NCBI RefSeq assembly: GCF_014750655.1
Contig: NZ_JABBXD010000001.1
Coordinates: 667,102 to 731,101 of the forward strand
Direction: 5' to 3'
DNA: 64,000 nucleotides
Origin: Salinimonas profundi
GTDB lineage: Bacteria; Pseudomonadota; Gammaproteobacteria; Enterobacterales; Alteromonadaceae
A program made the position numbers and the translations under genes. This document shows positions 37,220 to 47,099 of this stretch, piece by piece. The notes under the pieces were generated by a model. That model made no database searches. It had not been told where the DNA came from and saw only the letters and a program-made list of their open reading frames with translations. Within the stretch, counting starts at the first letter, position 1; each line of letters starts with the position of its first letter.

Positions 37220-38437
37220 ATGAAATCTGTATCGCGCTCTCATAAACTGGATAATGTTTGTTACGATATCCGTGGCCCCATCGCCGCCCGGGCCAGAAAA
37301 ATGGAGGATGAAGGCCATCGTATTCTGAAGCTGAATATTGGCAACCCTGCCCCGTTTGGTTTTGACGCCCCTGACGACATTCTAAAAGACGTTATCTATA
37401 ACCTGCCCACGTCGCAGGGCTATTCGGACTCCACCGGCATTTATGCCGCACGGGTCGCTGTGATGCAGTACTATCAGCAAATGGCGGTACGTGATCTTCA
37501 GGTGAATGACGTCTTTATTGGTAATGGTGTCAGCGAATTGATCATGATGGCTATGCAGGCGCTGCTCAACAGTGGCGATGAAGTACTGTTGCCGGCGCCC
37601 GACTATCCTCTCTGGACAGCGGCCGTCAGCCTTTCCTCCGGTACGCCGGTACATTATCAGTGCGATGAGCAGGCCGACTGGTTTCCTGATATAGACGATA
37701 TTAAGAGCAAAATCACCGCGCGAACCCGCGCGATTGTGCTTATCAATCCGAATAATCCTACCGGTGCGGTCTACAGTGAAGCGCTGCTAAAAGAAGTGAT
37801 TGCCCTTGCCAGAGAACATAATCTGGTGATTTATTCTGACGAGATTTATGACAAAATACTTTACGACGGTAATAAACACACCTGTATCGCCTCGCTGGCA
37901 GACGACGTCTTTTTTGTTACCTTAAGTGGTTTGTCGAAAAACTACCGGGTTGCCGGCTTTCGGGCGGGCTGGCTGGTGGTCAGTGGCAATAAGCGTGTGG
38001 CCGCTGATTATATTGAGGGGCTCAATATTCTTTCGTCGATGCGAATGTGTGCCAACGTCCCCTGCCAGACGGCCATACAAACAGCGCTGGGTGGTTACCA
38101 GAGCATTAACGAATTAGTCGCTGAGGGTGGTCGGCTGCGAACGCAGCGTGACACTGCCTGGCAGATGCTCAATGACATCGATGGAATTCATTGTGTCAAA
38201 CCGAAAGGGGCGATGTATTGTTTTGCCCGGGTCGATGAGAAAAAGTTCAATATCACCAATGATGAGCAGATGATTTTCGATTTGCTTAGCAGCGAAAAAG
38301 TTCTGCTGGTGCATGGTCGTGCCTTCAACCTGCAACAGGGGGTCTACTTTCGTCTGGTATTTTTGCCCCACAGCGATGTGCTTAAACCCGCCCTCACCCG
38401 TATAGGCAACTTTTTCGATAATTATCGACAGGTTTAA
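37220..38437 (+). CDS. alaA: Alanine aminotransferase AlaA-type
   Basis: A 405-residue fold-type I PLP aminotransferase very like E. coli AlaA, which makes alanine from pyruvate and glutamate. The opening SHKLDNVCYDIRGPIAARA and LKLNIGNPAPFGFDAPD are the AlaA signatures; the PLP lysine lies in SGLSKNYRVAGFRAGW. The frame is open from 37142 but the ATG at 37220 with AGGGA before it gives exactly the family length. yfbR follows after 3 bases, the same pair as in E. coli. Confidence 0.93.
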   Translation: MKSVSRSHKLDNVCYDIRGPIAARARKMEDEGHRILKLNIGNPAPFGFDAPDDILKDVIYNLPTSQGYSDSTGIYAARVAVMQYYQQMAVRDLQVNDVFIGNGVSELIMMAMQALLNSGDEVLLPAPDYPLWTAAVSLSSGTPVHYQCDEQADWFPDIDDIKSKITARTRAIVLINPNNPTGAVYSEALLKEVIALAREHNLVIYSDEIYDKILYDGNKHTCIASLADDVFFVTLSGLSKNYRVAGFRAGWLVVSGNKRVAADYIEGLNILSSMRMCANVPCQTAIQTALGGYQSINELVAEGGRLRTQRDTAWQMLNDIDGIHCVKPKGAMYCFARVDEKKFNITNDEQMIFDLLSSEKVLLVHGRAFNLQQGVYFRLVFLPHSDVLKPALTRIGNFFDNYRQV

Positions 38438-38440
38438 AAT

Positions 38441-39094
38441 ATGTCGGATAACAGTCATTTTTTTGCGCATCTGGCGCGCATGAAGCTTATCAATCGCTGG
38501 CCACTCATGCACAACGTTCGTAATGAAAATGTGCAGGAGCACAGCCTGCAGGTAGCGATGGTTGCGCATGCCCTGGCACTGATCAAAAACCGCTTTTTTG
38601 ATGGTCAGCTAAATCCGGATCGCATTGCCACTATCGCGATGTTTCATGATGTCTCTGAAGTTCTCACCGGGGATCTTCCCACGCCCGTGAAGTATTACAA
38701 CAAAACGATTGCCTCAGAATATAAAAAGATCGAAAAAATCGCCGAAAGTAAGCTCATCGACATGGCCCCGGAAGCATTGCGAGACGACTACGCGGCATTA
38801 ATTGACGGGCATCAGCACAGTGAAGAGGAAGCGTTTATTGTGAAAGCCGCCGATGTCTTATGTGCCTACCTGAAAACGCTGGAGGAGCTTAATGCCGGGA
38901 ACCGGGAGTTCATGCTGGCCAAAAACCGCCTGGATAAGCTACTCAGTGCCTATCAGTCACCGGAAGTCGATTATTTTGTTTCGCGTTATGTTCCCAGCTT
39001 CTCACTCAGCCTTGATGAGATTACTCAGGATGAATTTGAAGCCGAACATGGTGCGTCACCCGATCAGCCAGACACCACGGAGGCCATTAAGTGA
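38441..39094 (+). CDS. yfbR: 5'-deoxynucleotidase YfbR
   Basis: A 217-residue HD-domain 5'-nucleotidase that removes phosphate from deoxyribonucleoside monophosphates and so helps balance dNTP pools. The metal ligands of the HD motif are visible in [15 protein letters not shown] (His), [20 protein letters not shown] (His-Asp) and [12 protein letters not shown] (Asp). It sits in an operon: 3 bases after alaA and overlapping the dGTPase-like gene by one base. Confidence 0.93.
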   Translation: MSDNSHFFAHLARMKLINRWPLMHNVRNENVQEHSLQVAMVAHALALIKNRFFDGQLNPDRIATIAMFHDVSEVLTGDLPTPVKYYNKTIASEYKKIEKIAESKLIDMAPEALRDDYAALIDGHQHSEEEAFIVKAADVLCAYLKTLEELNAGNREFMLAKNRLDKLLSAYQSPEVDYFVSRYVPSFSLSLDEITQDEFEAEHGASPDQPDTTEAIK

Positions 39095-40410
39095 TGGCCG
39101 ATAACTGGGAAACGCCCTGGCAGGCACGCAGATTACCCCGGGTGCAGACGCGCGATGGTGACCACCGAAGTTGTTATCAGCGGGATAAAGCCCGCGTATT
39201 ACACTCTGCGGCATTCAGGCGGCTTCAGGCAAAAACGCAGGTATTAGGCGTTGGTTTAAGTGATTTTTACCGAACCCGGTTGACGCACTCGCTGGAGGCG
39301 GCACAAATAGGCACAGGGATTACTGCCCAGTTACAGGCAAAGTACCCGCAAACCGCCAGCGAGCTGCGACTGGATGCCAGCCTCACCGAAACCTTGTGTC
39401 TGGCGCATGATATCGGCCATCCCCCGTTTGGTCACGGTGGAGAAATCGCCCTGCACTACATGATGCATGAGCATGGCGGGTTTGAAGGCAACGGCCAGAC
39501 ATTTCGCATTATCACGCAGCTTGAGCCTTATACTGCAGAACACGGCATGAACCTGGCCCGACGAAGTATTCTGGGCCTGATTAAGTATCCCAACTTTATC
39601 GATACACTCACCAATCCGGCCTGTCACGGACAAATTAACACGTCGTTGCGCCAGGTAAAGGCTGATGACTGGCATCCGCCTAAAGGCTTGTTCAGTTGTG
39701 ATAAGCCGCTGTTTGACTGGTTACTTTCACCGTTTTGTGAAGATGACATTGCCCGGTTTATGGCATTTGATTCGTTTGATAATAAACATGGAAAAACCCG
39801 ATATAAGTCATTTGACTGCACAATCATGGAATTGGCAGACGATATTGCCTATGGCATTCATGATTTGGAAGATGCTATTGTCATGAGCATGGTGACATCT
39901 GAGCGCTTTGTTGCTGATATTGTAGAGCCATTGCAAAAAATGGACGTTCCCTGGTTGTCAGCCAATATCGAGCAGCTGACAAAGCGATTGTTCAGCAAAC
40001 AGCATCATGAAAGAAAAAATGCCATCGGTGCGCTGGTAAATTGTTTTATTACTGCCATCACCATTATGCAGCAGGAACAGTTTGCGCATCCTCTGCTGGC
40101 GAATCAGGCGCAACTACCAACGCAGTATGAAGCAGCCCTGAGTCTGTTTAAGTCTTTTGTTTATGACCAGGTTATCAGGCAGTCTGAAGTGCAAATACTT
40201 GAATATAAAGGCCAGCAAATGGTGATGGAACTGTTTGAGGCATTTGCCAGCGATCCGGAACGTTTGTTGCCCGAAAATACCAGGCAGCGCTGGCGACAAG
40301 CCGAGGAAGCCGGGTATGGTCATCGGATTATTGCCGACTATATTTCAGGCATGACCGATGAGTTTGCAGCCCGTTTGTACAGCACCCTGTTCGTACCTAA
40401 ACATGGGTAA
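39094..40410 (+). CDS. dGTPase-family HD triphosphohydrolase
   Basis: A 438-residue HD-domain enzyme of the deoxyguanosine-triphosphate triphosphohydrolase family, which cuts dNTPs to nucleosides and tripolyphosphate. Motifs: SAAFRRLQAKTQVLG, RLTHSLEAAQIG (His), CLAHDIGHPPFGHGGE (His-Asp) and LADDIAYGIHDLEDAI (Asp). The ATG at 39094 overlaps the yfbR stop (TGATG). Placement after yfbR puts two deoxynucleotide-degrading enzymes in one transcript. dGTPase proteins can also deplete dNTPs during phage infection; no evidence either way here. Confidence 0.92.
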   Translation: MADNWETPWQARRLPRVQTRDGDHRSCYQRDKARVLHSAAFRRLQAKTQVLGVGLSDFYRTRLTHSLEAAQIGTGITAQLQAKYPQTASELRLDASLTETLCLAHDIGHPPFGHGGEIALHYMMHEHGGFEGNGQTFRIITQLEPYTAEHGMNLARRSILGLIKYPNFIDTLTNPACHGQINTSLRQVKADDWHPPKGLFSCDKPLFDWLLSPFCEDDIARFMAFDSFDNKHGKTRYKSFDCTIMELADDIAYGIHDLEDAIVMSMVTSERFVADIVEPLQKMDVPWLSANIEQLTKRLFSKQHHERKNAIGALVNCFITAITIMQQEQFAHPLLANQAQLPTQYEAALSLFKSFVYDQVIRQSEVQILEYKGQQMVMELFEAFASDPERLLPENTRQRWRQAEEAGYGHRIIADYISGMTDEFAARLYSTLFVPKHG

Positions 40411-40545
40411 AGCATGAAGTTTTTGTCATAAAGAAAGAAAATCGCACTTTTGCAGGTCTTATCCGTAAGTACGTCAAACCAGGCTGTTCAGGGAAGACCT
40501 CAATTCGCCTGCTATTGTCACCCACTAAAAAACGGGTAGGTTCTC

Positions 40546-41550
40546 ATGTCAAAACGTTTTATCCCCTCAGTTACTCTGACTGAAAATGATGTCACTGATG
40601 AATCCGTTTATCGTCAGCGGCGAACATTACTGAAGCGGATGGGATTCATTGGCGCTGGCGCATTACTATCGCCTCAGGCATCAGCACTGGGATGGTTTGA
40701 TGATGACGAAGAAAAACAAGCCGCAAAGCGCGAAGCCCTAGAATTTACACCAGCCGGACAATACAGCACATCAGAGAAAAAGACCCCTTGCGATAAAGTC
40801 ACCGGGTATAACAATTTTTATGAATTTGGCACGGGCAAAGATGACCCGGCTCAGTATGCGCATAACCTGAAGATTGACCCATGGAGTTTAAAAATCGACG
40901 GGATGGTGGAAAAGCCCTTCGTGCTTGATCATGCCAGCCTGACCCAACGCTTCAGTTTGCAGGAACGCATCTACCGGCTGCGCTGTGTAGAAGCATGGTC
41001 AATGGTTATTCCCTGGATAGGTTTTGAGCTTGCAGAAATACTTAAAGCAGCGCGACCGCTTTCCTCAGCGCGCTACGTCGCCTTTCAGACACTCTACGAT
41101 CCTGAACAGATGCGCGGACAAAACAGCCGGTTTGTTGGTGGAGGGGTAGATTATCCCTACGTGGAGGGATTACGGCTTGATGAGGCCCTGCATCCGCTGA
41201 CACTGATGGCAGTCGGGCTGTATGGTAAAACGTTGCCAGAACAAAATGGCGCGCCCATCCGTCTTGTTGTGCCCTGGAAATATGGCTTTAAAAGTATCAA
41301 ATCCATTGTCCGGATTACGCTAACCGACAAAGAGCCGCCGACAACCTGGAACAAGCTGGCACCGGATGAATATGGCTTTTACGCAAATGTTAATCCTAAG
41401 GTTGATCATCCTCGCTGGAGTCAGGCAAGCGAGCGACGTATTGCCGGGGGCGGTTTGTTATCGCGCAACCGGATTGAAACGCAGATGTTCAATGGCTACA
41501 GTGAAGTGGCGCCTTTGTATAAGGGTATGAATCTGAGAAAGTATTATTAA
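40546..41550 (+). CDS. msrP: Protein-methionine-sulfoxide reductase catalytic subunit MsrP
   Basis: A 334-residue periplasmic molybdopterin enzyme that repairs oxidised methionine in exported proteins. A twin-arginine signal [19 protein letters not shown] is at about 24-42, the molybdenum ligand is Cys147 in [14 protein letters not shown], and the end [12 protein letters not shown] matches the family. The following gene, one base away, encodes its heme partner MsrQ, so the system is complete. Confidence 0.95.
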   Translation: MSKRFIPSVTLTENDVTDESVYRQRRTLLKRMGFIGAGALLSPQASALGWFDDDEEKQAAKREALEFTPAGQYSTSEKKTPCDKVTGYNNFYEFGTGKDDPAQYAHNLKIDPWSLKIDGMVEKPFVLDHASLTQRFSLQERIYRLRCVEAWSMVIPWIGFELAEILKAARPLSSARYVAFQTLYDPEQMRGQNSRFVGGGVDYPYVEGLRLDEALHPLTLMAVGLYGKTLPEQNGAPIRLVVPWKYGFKSIKSIVRITLTDKEPPTTWNKLAPDEYGFYANVNPKVDHPRWSQASERRIAGGGLLSRNRIETQMFNGYSEVAPLYKGMNLRKYY

Positions 41551-41551
41551 T

Positions 41552-42202
41552 ATGGCGTTTTCGGTTTTTAAGCGCCCTGCCCGGCTTACCAAGTTGCAGA
41601 TTTGGGTAGGTAAATGCCTGGCTCATTTACTCATAGCCGGCGCACTCGTCTGGCAGTTTGTTCAGGGCTTTTCAGATAATCTGGGCGCTGATCCGGTGCA
41701 AAGCTTACTGGACTTTACCGGACAACACGCCATTCACCTTCTACTGTTCACCTTGTGCCTTGCTCCTCTGGCCCGCTTTACGCCATGCGGTGATTTAATT
41801 CGCTATCGCAGGATGTTGGGGGTTTATACGTTTGTGTACGCGTTAGCGCATTTTTCAACCTACATTCTGTTCGAGCTTCAGTTGAACTGGCCGCTTATCG
41901 GCAGTGAATTGGTCAAACGTCCCTATATCAGTGTAGGTTTTGCCGCGCTGCTGATATTACTGGCACTGGCAGTAACATCCTTCAATACGCTGCGTAAAAA
42001 AATGGGTAAAAGCTGGCAATCTTTGCACAACTGGGTCTATGTGGCTGTCGTACTGGCACTGCTGCATTTTAGCTGGTCGCAGAAAACAATCTGGGCAGAG
42101 CCGATTTTTTACTGGCTAGCCGCGTTCATTATTTTACTGCCCCGTATGCAATATGCCCTTCGCGCGAGAAAACAAAGGCAGCGACGTCGAAAACCAGCTT
42201 GA
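41552..42202 (+). CDS. msrQ: Heme-binding membrane subunit MsrQ
   Basis: A 216-residue inner-membrane b-type cytochrome-like protein that passes quinone electrons to MsrP. It has about six hydrophobic segments; candidate heme-ligand histidines are in LLDFTGQHAIHLLLF, AHFSTYILFEL, LHNWVYVAVVLALLHFSW. It ends in a strongly basic tail (RARKQRQRRRKPA). It is the second gene of msrPQ. Confidence 0.94.
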   Translation: MAFSVFKRPARLTKLQIWVGKCLAHLLIAGALVWQFVQGFSDNLGADPVQSLLDFTGQHAIHLLLFTLCLAPLARFTPCGDLIRYRRMLGVYTFVYALAHFSTYILFELQLNWPLIGSELVKRPYISVGFAALLILLALAVTSFNTLRKKMGKSWQSLHNWVYVAVVLALLHFSWSQKTIWAEPIFYWLAAFIILLPRMQYALRARKQRQRRRKPA

Positions 42203-42407
42203 GTCTACACTTTTACCTTTAGACTTAACATTCCTTTAACCCGTAAGATTATGAATTTACAAAGATAATACATAAAACTCAGTTACTCCGCTCAGGTGCA
42301 ATGGTAAACTATGCGCTCATTGCCATCGTCCTTTTTTACACGACAGAGTGAAAGAGCATTCCCCACACTAATGGCATGTTTGAAACTTCCACACGCACCG
42401 AGGCTCC

Positions 42408-43631
42408 ATGACACACTCACAGCATCCCGGCTCACCTGAGCATCAGCATCGCGAAGGTGAAGCTTCATTGAAAGTCGTCACATTCTGGCTTGCGTTTGGC
42501 ACTTTTGTACTTGGTTGCAGCGAATTTGCAGCCATGGGATTACTGCCTTATTTTGCGCAAGACTTTGGTATCTCGGAAAAGGTTGCTGGCTATGCAATAA
42601 GCGCCTATGCACTGGGTGTGGTAGTGGGGGCACCACTGATCACCATGTTTTTTTCACACATTGCGCGGCGAACCATGTTAATTGCCATGATGATTTTTTA
42701 TGCCGGTGGTAATTTGGCGACCGCGCTGGCATGGTCAGAATGGACCATGAACATCGCGCGTTTCATTGCCGGTCTGCCTCATGGTGCTTACTTTGGTATC
42801 GCGATGTTGTTCGCCGCGGATATTGCAGGCAAAAACCGACGTGCCAGAGCGGTGAGCAATGTTATTCTGGGCTTAACCGTGGCCACGATTATTGGCGTAC
42901 CCGGCATCAGTGCAATCGGGCAGACCATGGGCTGGCGGATTGGCTTTTTCATGATCGCCGTCCTGTCACTGGTCACTGCAATCATGGTCTGGAAAATAGC
43001 CCCTTATCGCGGACCAAATCCAAATGCTAATCCGCGCTCAGAGTTGTCCGCACTTAAAAACAAAGATGTGCTGTTGGTGCTGCTGATGGGAGCGATCGGC
43101 TTTGGCGGCATGTTCTCTGTGTATTCCTATTTCAGTGCAACATTCCTCAACACAACCTCCTCACCGGAATGGGGCATTTCCATCGTGTTAATGATCTATG
43201 GTATCGGTACAACCCTGGGTAACTTATTAGCCGGTCGCATTGCTGAAGGCCGCTTGCTGCGCACAGCGCTGGGCTTTCAGGTATTGCTTGGCCTTTCCGC
43301 TGCCGCCTATGCCATGTCTGTCGGAAACCCGGTATTAATGGCTGTCGCACTGTTTTGCATGGGCATGGGGGGAGGCATGGTAGTACCGTTGCAAACCCGC
43401 CTGATGGACGTCGCGGGCAATGCTCAGACGCTGGCAGGTGCAATGAATCATGCCGCATTCAACTCGGCCAATGCGCTAGGTCCATGGCTGGCCGGCATGG
43501 CCCTGGCAGCCGGTTACGGTTACGCCAGCACCGGCTGGGTGGGCGTTGCCTTATCAGCCGGGGGTGTTTTGATATGGTGCTTGATCGTTATGGCGAACAG
43601 TAGTCGGCGGACCAGTGAGGCTGTCTCCTAG
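42408..43631 (+). CDS. MFS transporter, DHA1-type
   Basis: A 407-residue major-facilitator with 12 predicted helices. LPYFAQDFGISEKVAGYAISAYALGVVVGAPL in the first part and ARFIAGLPHGAYFGIAMLFAADI resemble the AraJ/YdhP-like arabinose-efflux and drug-proton antiporter branch (DHA1). The N-terminus carries a His-rich stretch HSQHPGSPEHQHREGE before helix 1, which is not usual and could bind metal, though this is only a composition remark. Substrate unknown; transcribed alone. Confidence 0.88.
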   Translation: MTHSQHPGSPEHQHREGEASLKVVTFWLAFGTFVLGCSEFAAMGLLPYFAQDFGISEKVAGYAISAYALGVVVGAPLITMFFSHIARRTMLIAMMIFYAGGNLATALAWSEWTMNIARFIAGLPHGAYFGIAMLFAADIAGKNRRARAVSNVILGLTVATIIGVPGISAIGQTMGWRIGFFMIAVLSLVTAIMVWKIAPYRGPNPNANPRSELSALKNKDVLLVLLMGAIGFGGMFSVYSYFSATFLNTTSSPEWGISIVLMIYGIGTTLGNLLAGRIAEGRLLRTALGFQVLLGLSAAAYAMSVGNPVLMAVALFCMGMGGGMVVPLQTRLMDVAGNAQTLAGAMNHAAFNSANALGPWLAGMALAAGYGYASTGWVGVALSAGGVLIWCLIVMANSSRRTSEAVS

Positions 43632-43658
43632 GTCAATATCTACTATGTACACGCTGCT

Positions 43659-44780
43659 TTATCGTTCAAGCTTGAAGTCTAATTGAACAAAGTATGGGGA
43701 AGATTTAACAGGTTTTCCCTCCTCAAATTTTGGTGCGTACCGCCACTGACTTAATGCATCAACCGCATACTCATTGAACAATCGGTCTCTGTCTGATGAT
43801 TTTTTCACTTCAATGTCTTTAACAAAGCCTTCTTCATCTACAACAAAAGACATTGTTACTGAACCCTCGCGACCAATTCGGGCTGCTTTAGGTGGATATT
43901 TAGGATGCACCCGGTAAAGTGGCTCTGGTTCCTGATCGGGTTTCCAGGGCTTCATTCGTCCAATCGCCTGACAATGCTCAGTAGCCTTGTCTGATTCACC
44001 GCGCTGCTCATAAAGCCCCACCAGACGCGCGTGAGCACCTAATTCATAAGGATGGGTGAAATCCAGGTTATCTCTGAATACACTGGCGACAGTATTAAAA
44101 TGCGCAATCGCTTCGTCTTTTTGTCTGCCCTCACTCAGTGCTACACCTAACATGTATTTTGCTTCCAGAGTGCGTAAATCCTGATTCCCCCACTCTTCTT
44201 CGGCGTAACGGACTGCATCTTCAAACAATCTACGCAATGAATGAGGGGAGACGCGAATCGCTGAAGGCGACTCCACAACAGCTTTGGCGGCTTCTACGTG
44301 AGCAAATGCGCGCTCTGTTGTGTTTTTGTAGTCAATCTCATCAATATTTAAAACAAGATAACGCGCCAATTCAGCAGACAGGTCGTTACGCCCCTCAGCC
44401 CGATGATCTAATTTTGCCAGTGAGTAAATGATATCCACATAGGCAACCACCGTGGTATAGCTGTCATCGCCAAACACCGTCCTGTATTCGTCTGCCACCA
44501 TTTCAAAATGATCGACTGCCTGCGCGTCTTTGCCGGCAATAGCCAGTACATTGGCATAAGAAAAGTGCAGTTTAGCGGCGGCGTCGCTGTTTTCGCCATA
44601 TTTCTTCGTACCCAACTGCCAGGCCTTTTTACCTAACGCCAGACTGATCGGAATGTTTTGATCGTTAAACGCTGTCTGAAAAGCGCGATAGGTATCTCTG
44701 AATTCGTCTGCGACTGAGTAAGCTGAAAATAACGACGCTGCCACTAGCAGAGGGATAGAAAGATGTTTTGCCGAACGCAT
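43659..44780 (-). CDS. TonB-like protein with signal peptide and TPR-like domain
   Basis: A 373-residue protein with a cleavable-type Sec signal (residues 1-24, ending YSVADE), a helical TPR-like region of about 30-275 (HFSYANVLAIAGKDAQAVDHFEMV and similar pairs), then a TonB C-terminal domain at about 280-373 with YRVHPKYPPKAARIGREGSV, the FVVDEEGFVKDIEV strand and YAVDALSQWRYAP. No membrane anchor of the TonB/ExbB type is present and no Pro-rich spacer. It therefore cannot be a standard energy transducer and may be a periplasmic TonB-like structural factor. Alteromonadales have many such proteins; role unknown. Confidence 0.85.
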   Translation of the reverse strand: MRSAKHLSIPLLVAASLFSAYSVADEFRDTYRAFQTAFNDQNIPISLALGKKAWQLGTKKYGENSDAAAKLHFSYANVLAIAGKDAQAVDHFEMVADEYRTVFGDDSYTTVVAYVDIIYSLAKLDHRAEGRNDLSAELARYLVLNIDEIDYKNTTERAFAHVEAAKAVVESPSAIRVSPHSLRRLFEDAVRYAEEEWGNQDLRTLEAKYMLGVALSEGRQKDEAIAHFNTVASVFRDNLDFTHPYELGAHARLVGLYEQRGESDKATEHCQAIGRMKPWKPDQEPEPLYRVHPKYPPKAARIGREGSVTMSFVVDEEGFVKDIEVKKSSDRDRLFNEYAVDALSQWRYAPKFEEGKPVKSSPYFVQLDFKLER

Positions 44781-45078
44781 TTAGCAATCTCCTTTTGCGA
44801 AATCTGGTTATTGAGAGTATCGCCACGGTGCGTTTTACACAACTGTCGCATGGAGTATTACGTCACATAAAAGCCGTTACTCATCGATTTCATTAAAAAG
44901 CATTGATCTCTAACAACTTCATTATATGCAACTACACTTATACAAGACGGCATGTCTGAGAACGTCCCTGTTGTTAAGCGAGAAACGGTATCGTCCGGTG
45001 CTTGGTTTGTCGGGATAAAACAACAACGTTATCCAGCGCAATTAAACCGTTGTGTTGGACAAGACTGGACTTCAACTT

Positions 45079-45918
45079 ATGTTACAACAATTTGTTAAAA
45101 GCGCGGTTTGCGCAGGCCTTCTTCTAAGTGGCTCAGCAGCAGCGGTCACCTGGGGTCAACCAGACCAGAATGAACATGCTAATGTTGGCACCCTGCTCTT
45201 CGTGCAAAACGGTGTAGGTTTCTTCAGTTGTACCGGCACGATGATTTCATCACGGGTTATGCTCACTGCCGCTCACTGCGTTGCTGAGGCCGGCAATATC
45301 AACGATGTCACCTATGTCAGATTTGAAGATGATGCACTGGCCGGTCTGTCCGAGGCACCATCCTTATCAACCTGGTTTGACACAGACTGGATGGCCACAG
45401 AAACCGTTATTCCTCACCCGCAATGGACAGATTACGGAGAATTTCCAATGACGTACGATATCGGTGTCGTCATTCTTTCTGAGCCATATATGCCATCAAA
45501 CGGTTTTGCTACCCTGCCGCCACTGGATTTTCTGGAGACGCTGAAAGGTCGGGACAGACAAGTCTTTGAGGTGGTGGGTTACGGACGTCAGGGTACTCTC
45601 CCACCGACCGAGATGAACGACTATGAAAAGTATAAAGGTAAAGTAAGACTGCTGGAGGTCTACAGCGAATTAAGCGGAAATGGCGAAGCCAGTGCTAAGT
45701 TTTCCAATAATCCCGGCGTGAATGGTGGTGGCGGCACGTGCTATGGCGACAGCGGCGGCCCGACGTTCTATAAAGACAGCAATTTGCTGGTTGCGGTTAC
45801 GTCCTTTGGCTGGGCGAAAAACGGTAATTGTGTGGGCAACGATTTTAACTACCGCACGGATGTTCAGGATGCAATAACCTTTATCGACGACGTACTGGCA
45901 CAATACGGCGACGAGTAA
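45079..45918 (+). CDS. Secreted trypsin-like serine protease
   Basis: A 279-residue S1-family protease with a Sec signal peptide (about 1-22). The catalytic triad is His66 (LTAAHC), Asp127 (TYDIGVVIL) and Ser225 (CYGDSGGP). Cysteines flank both the His and the Ser site, as in trypsin. I chose the ATG at 45079 since it starts the signal peptide; an upstream TTG at 45052 is in frame but adds residues unlike a leader. It ends at a bidirectional terminator. Confidence 0.9.
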   Translation: MLQQFVKSAVCAGLLLSGSAAAVTWGQPDQNEHANVGTLLFVQNGVGFFSCTGTMISSRVMLTAAHCVAEAGNINDVTYVRFEDDALAGLSEAPSLSTWFDTDWMATETVIPHPQWTDYGEFPMTYDIGVVILSEPYMPSNGFATLPPLDFLETLKGRDRQVFEVVGYGRQGTLPPTEMNDYEKYKGKVRLLEVYSELSGNGEASAKFSNNPGVNGGGGTCYGDSGGPTFYKDSNLLVAVTSFGWAKNGNCVGNDFNYRTDVQDAITFIDDVLAQYGDE

Positions 45919-45989
45919 GTACCACGAGTTCATACCTGCCGGCAGGGAGGCCGCTTCGTGTGTAAACATCAAAGTAAAACAATCAATTG

Positions 45990-46024
45990 AAAAGCCCCGC
46001 AATCATGCAGGGCTTTTATTTTTT
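45990..46024. terminator. Bidirectional terminator between protease and PEP-CTERM genes
   Basis: AAAAGCCC..GCA and TGC..GGGCTTTT around an ATCA loop, with one mismatch, followed by TTATTTTTT on the plus strand and by AT-rich sequence on the minus strand. Confidence 0.75.
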
Positions 46025-46046
46025 ATGGCTGGTTTAACGCGCAGAT

Positions 46047-47099
46047 CTATTTGCTACGCCATCTTAAAAACAGCAAGCCAGAACCTAGCAGAAACAGTAC
46101 GCCAGGTTCAGGAATATCCATCGGCTCATCTAACACCGCCGTAGCAATAAATAGCTGCTCATAACCGTTATTGACATTTTTACCAAATCCGCTTTCAGCA
46201 CCAGTACAAATTTCATCATCAGCCATGCCAAAAGCCGGATCGCAGCCCAGGCGAAGATCAACACTCATGGTATAGTCAGATAAATCACTGCCGCTTCCGA
46301 ACAATCCTTCTAATAATGCATTCAGTTCAGGTGAAACAATCGCATACGCGGCTTCATCAGCCCCCAGGTTATGATTAACCGGGCCTTCATCAGCAGCCGG
46401 ATTATCGCACGAAACCGGCACAGGAATGGCACCATCGGTATCAACACAAATAGGCCCGCCGGATAATACATAATCAGTTGAGTCATTATCACCCACCATT
46501 GGACCCGATCCATCTGACGTATAGCCAGACGGATCGCCCATGAAGGTACCGCCGCCACCTTCGCTGACTAAGGCGTACGCGCCGCCATCATTCGTAAAGT
46601 CAAAAATGTCTACAATACCGCCCGTATCATCATAAATAGTAACCTGGGCCCAGGCTGCGAGACTTTGCTCATTGGCGCCGTTCAGGTTGTTATTATTGAA
46701 GTAAAACACCATGGATTCGCCATCCAGATAGGTTTCTAAAGCAGCAAGTGTGGTGTCCCAGGTTGCATCAGCGTCGCCAGTAAAGTCAGCAACCTGGTCA
46801 GGATCTGCTTCTCCCCCGGTGCTAAAGTAATTCGAACCGCTGACCCCACTGGGGGTCGCATAGGCGTTGTCCATTCCCGCAAAGTTGGTATTCACGCCCT
46901 GACCCGAAGAGCCTGTAGCAATCACAACAAAATCCTGTATCTGACCGGGTGTCGAATTTACGTCCAGACCGGCAATAGGTAGGGAGTAAGAATTAAAATC
47001 GCCGTAGGTGACATAACCCTTACCGGTTAAATCCACCAGTGCCGCGTGTGTGGAAAGACTAAGCGCTAAGCCTGCTGCGCCAATCATTAATCGTTTCAT
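46047..47099 (-). CDS. PEP-CTERM-sorted secreted protein
   Basis: A 350-residue exported protein with a Sec signal peptide (1-19, THA|ALVDL), a Gly/Asn/Asp-rich middle that looks beta-structured and has no catalytic motif, and a C-terminal sorting tail: IPEPGVLFLLGSGLLFLRWRSK, in which PEP is followed by a hydrophobic helix and a short basic end. Such proteins are sorted by exosortase and often feed exopolysaccharide biofilms. No exosortase gene is in this window. Four Cys occur in the C-terminal half, which is unusual for the otherwise Ala/Gly/Asn-rich body. Confidence 0.9.
   Translation of the reverse strand: MKRLMIGAAGLALSLSTHAALVDLTGKGYVTYGDFNSYSLPIAGLDVNSTPGQIQDFVVIATGSSGQGVNTNFAGMDNAYATPSGVSGSNYFSTGGEADPDQVADFTGDADATWDTTLAALETYLDGESMVFYFNNNNLNGANEQSLAAWAQVTIYDDTGGIVDIFDFTNDGGAYALVSEGGGGTFMGDPSGYTSDGSGPMVGDNDSTDYVLSGGPICVDTDGAIPVPVSCDNPAADEGPVNHNLGADEAAYAIVSPELNALLEGLFGSGSDLSDYTMSVDLRLGCDPAFGMADDEICTGAESGFGKNVNNGYEQLFIATAVLDEPMDIPEPGVLFLLGSGLLFLRWRSK

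Noticed and set aside
39094..40410. dGTPase-like gene as part of a phage-defence island
   Set aside because: The neighbours are housekeeping genes (alaA, yfbR, msrPQ), and there are no integrases, restriction, toxin-antitoxin or other defence genes close by. Kept only as a side possibility.
46047..47099. PEP-CTERM protein as part of a biofilm cluster
   Set aside because: No glycosyltransferase, exosortase or regulator is adjacent; the neighbours are unrelated.
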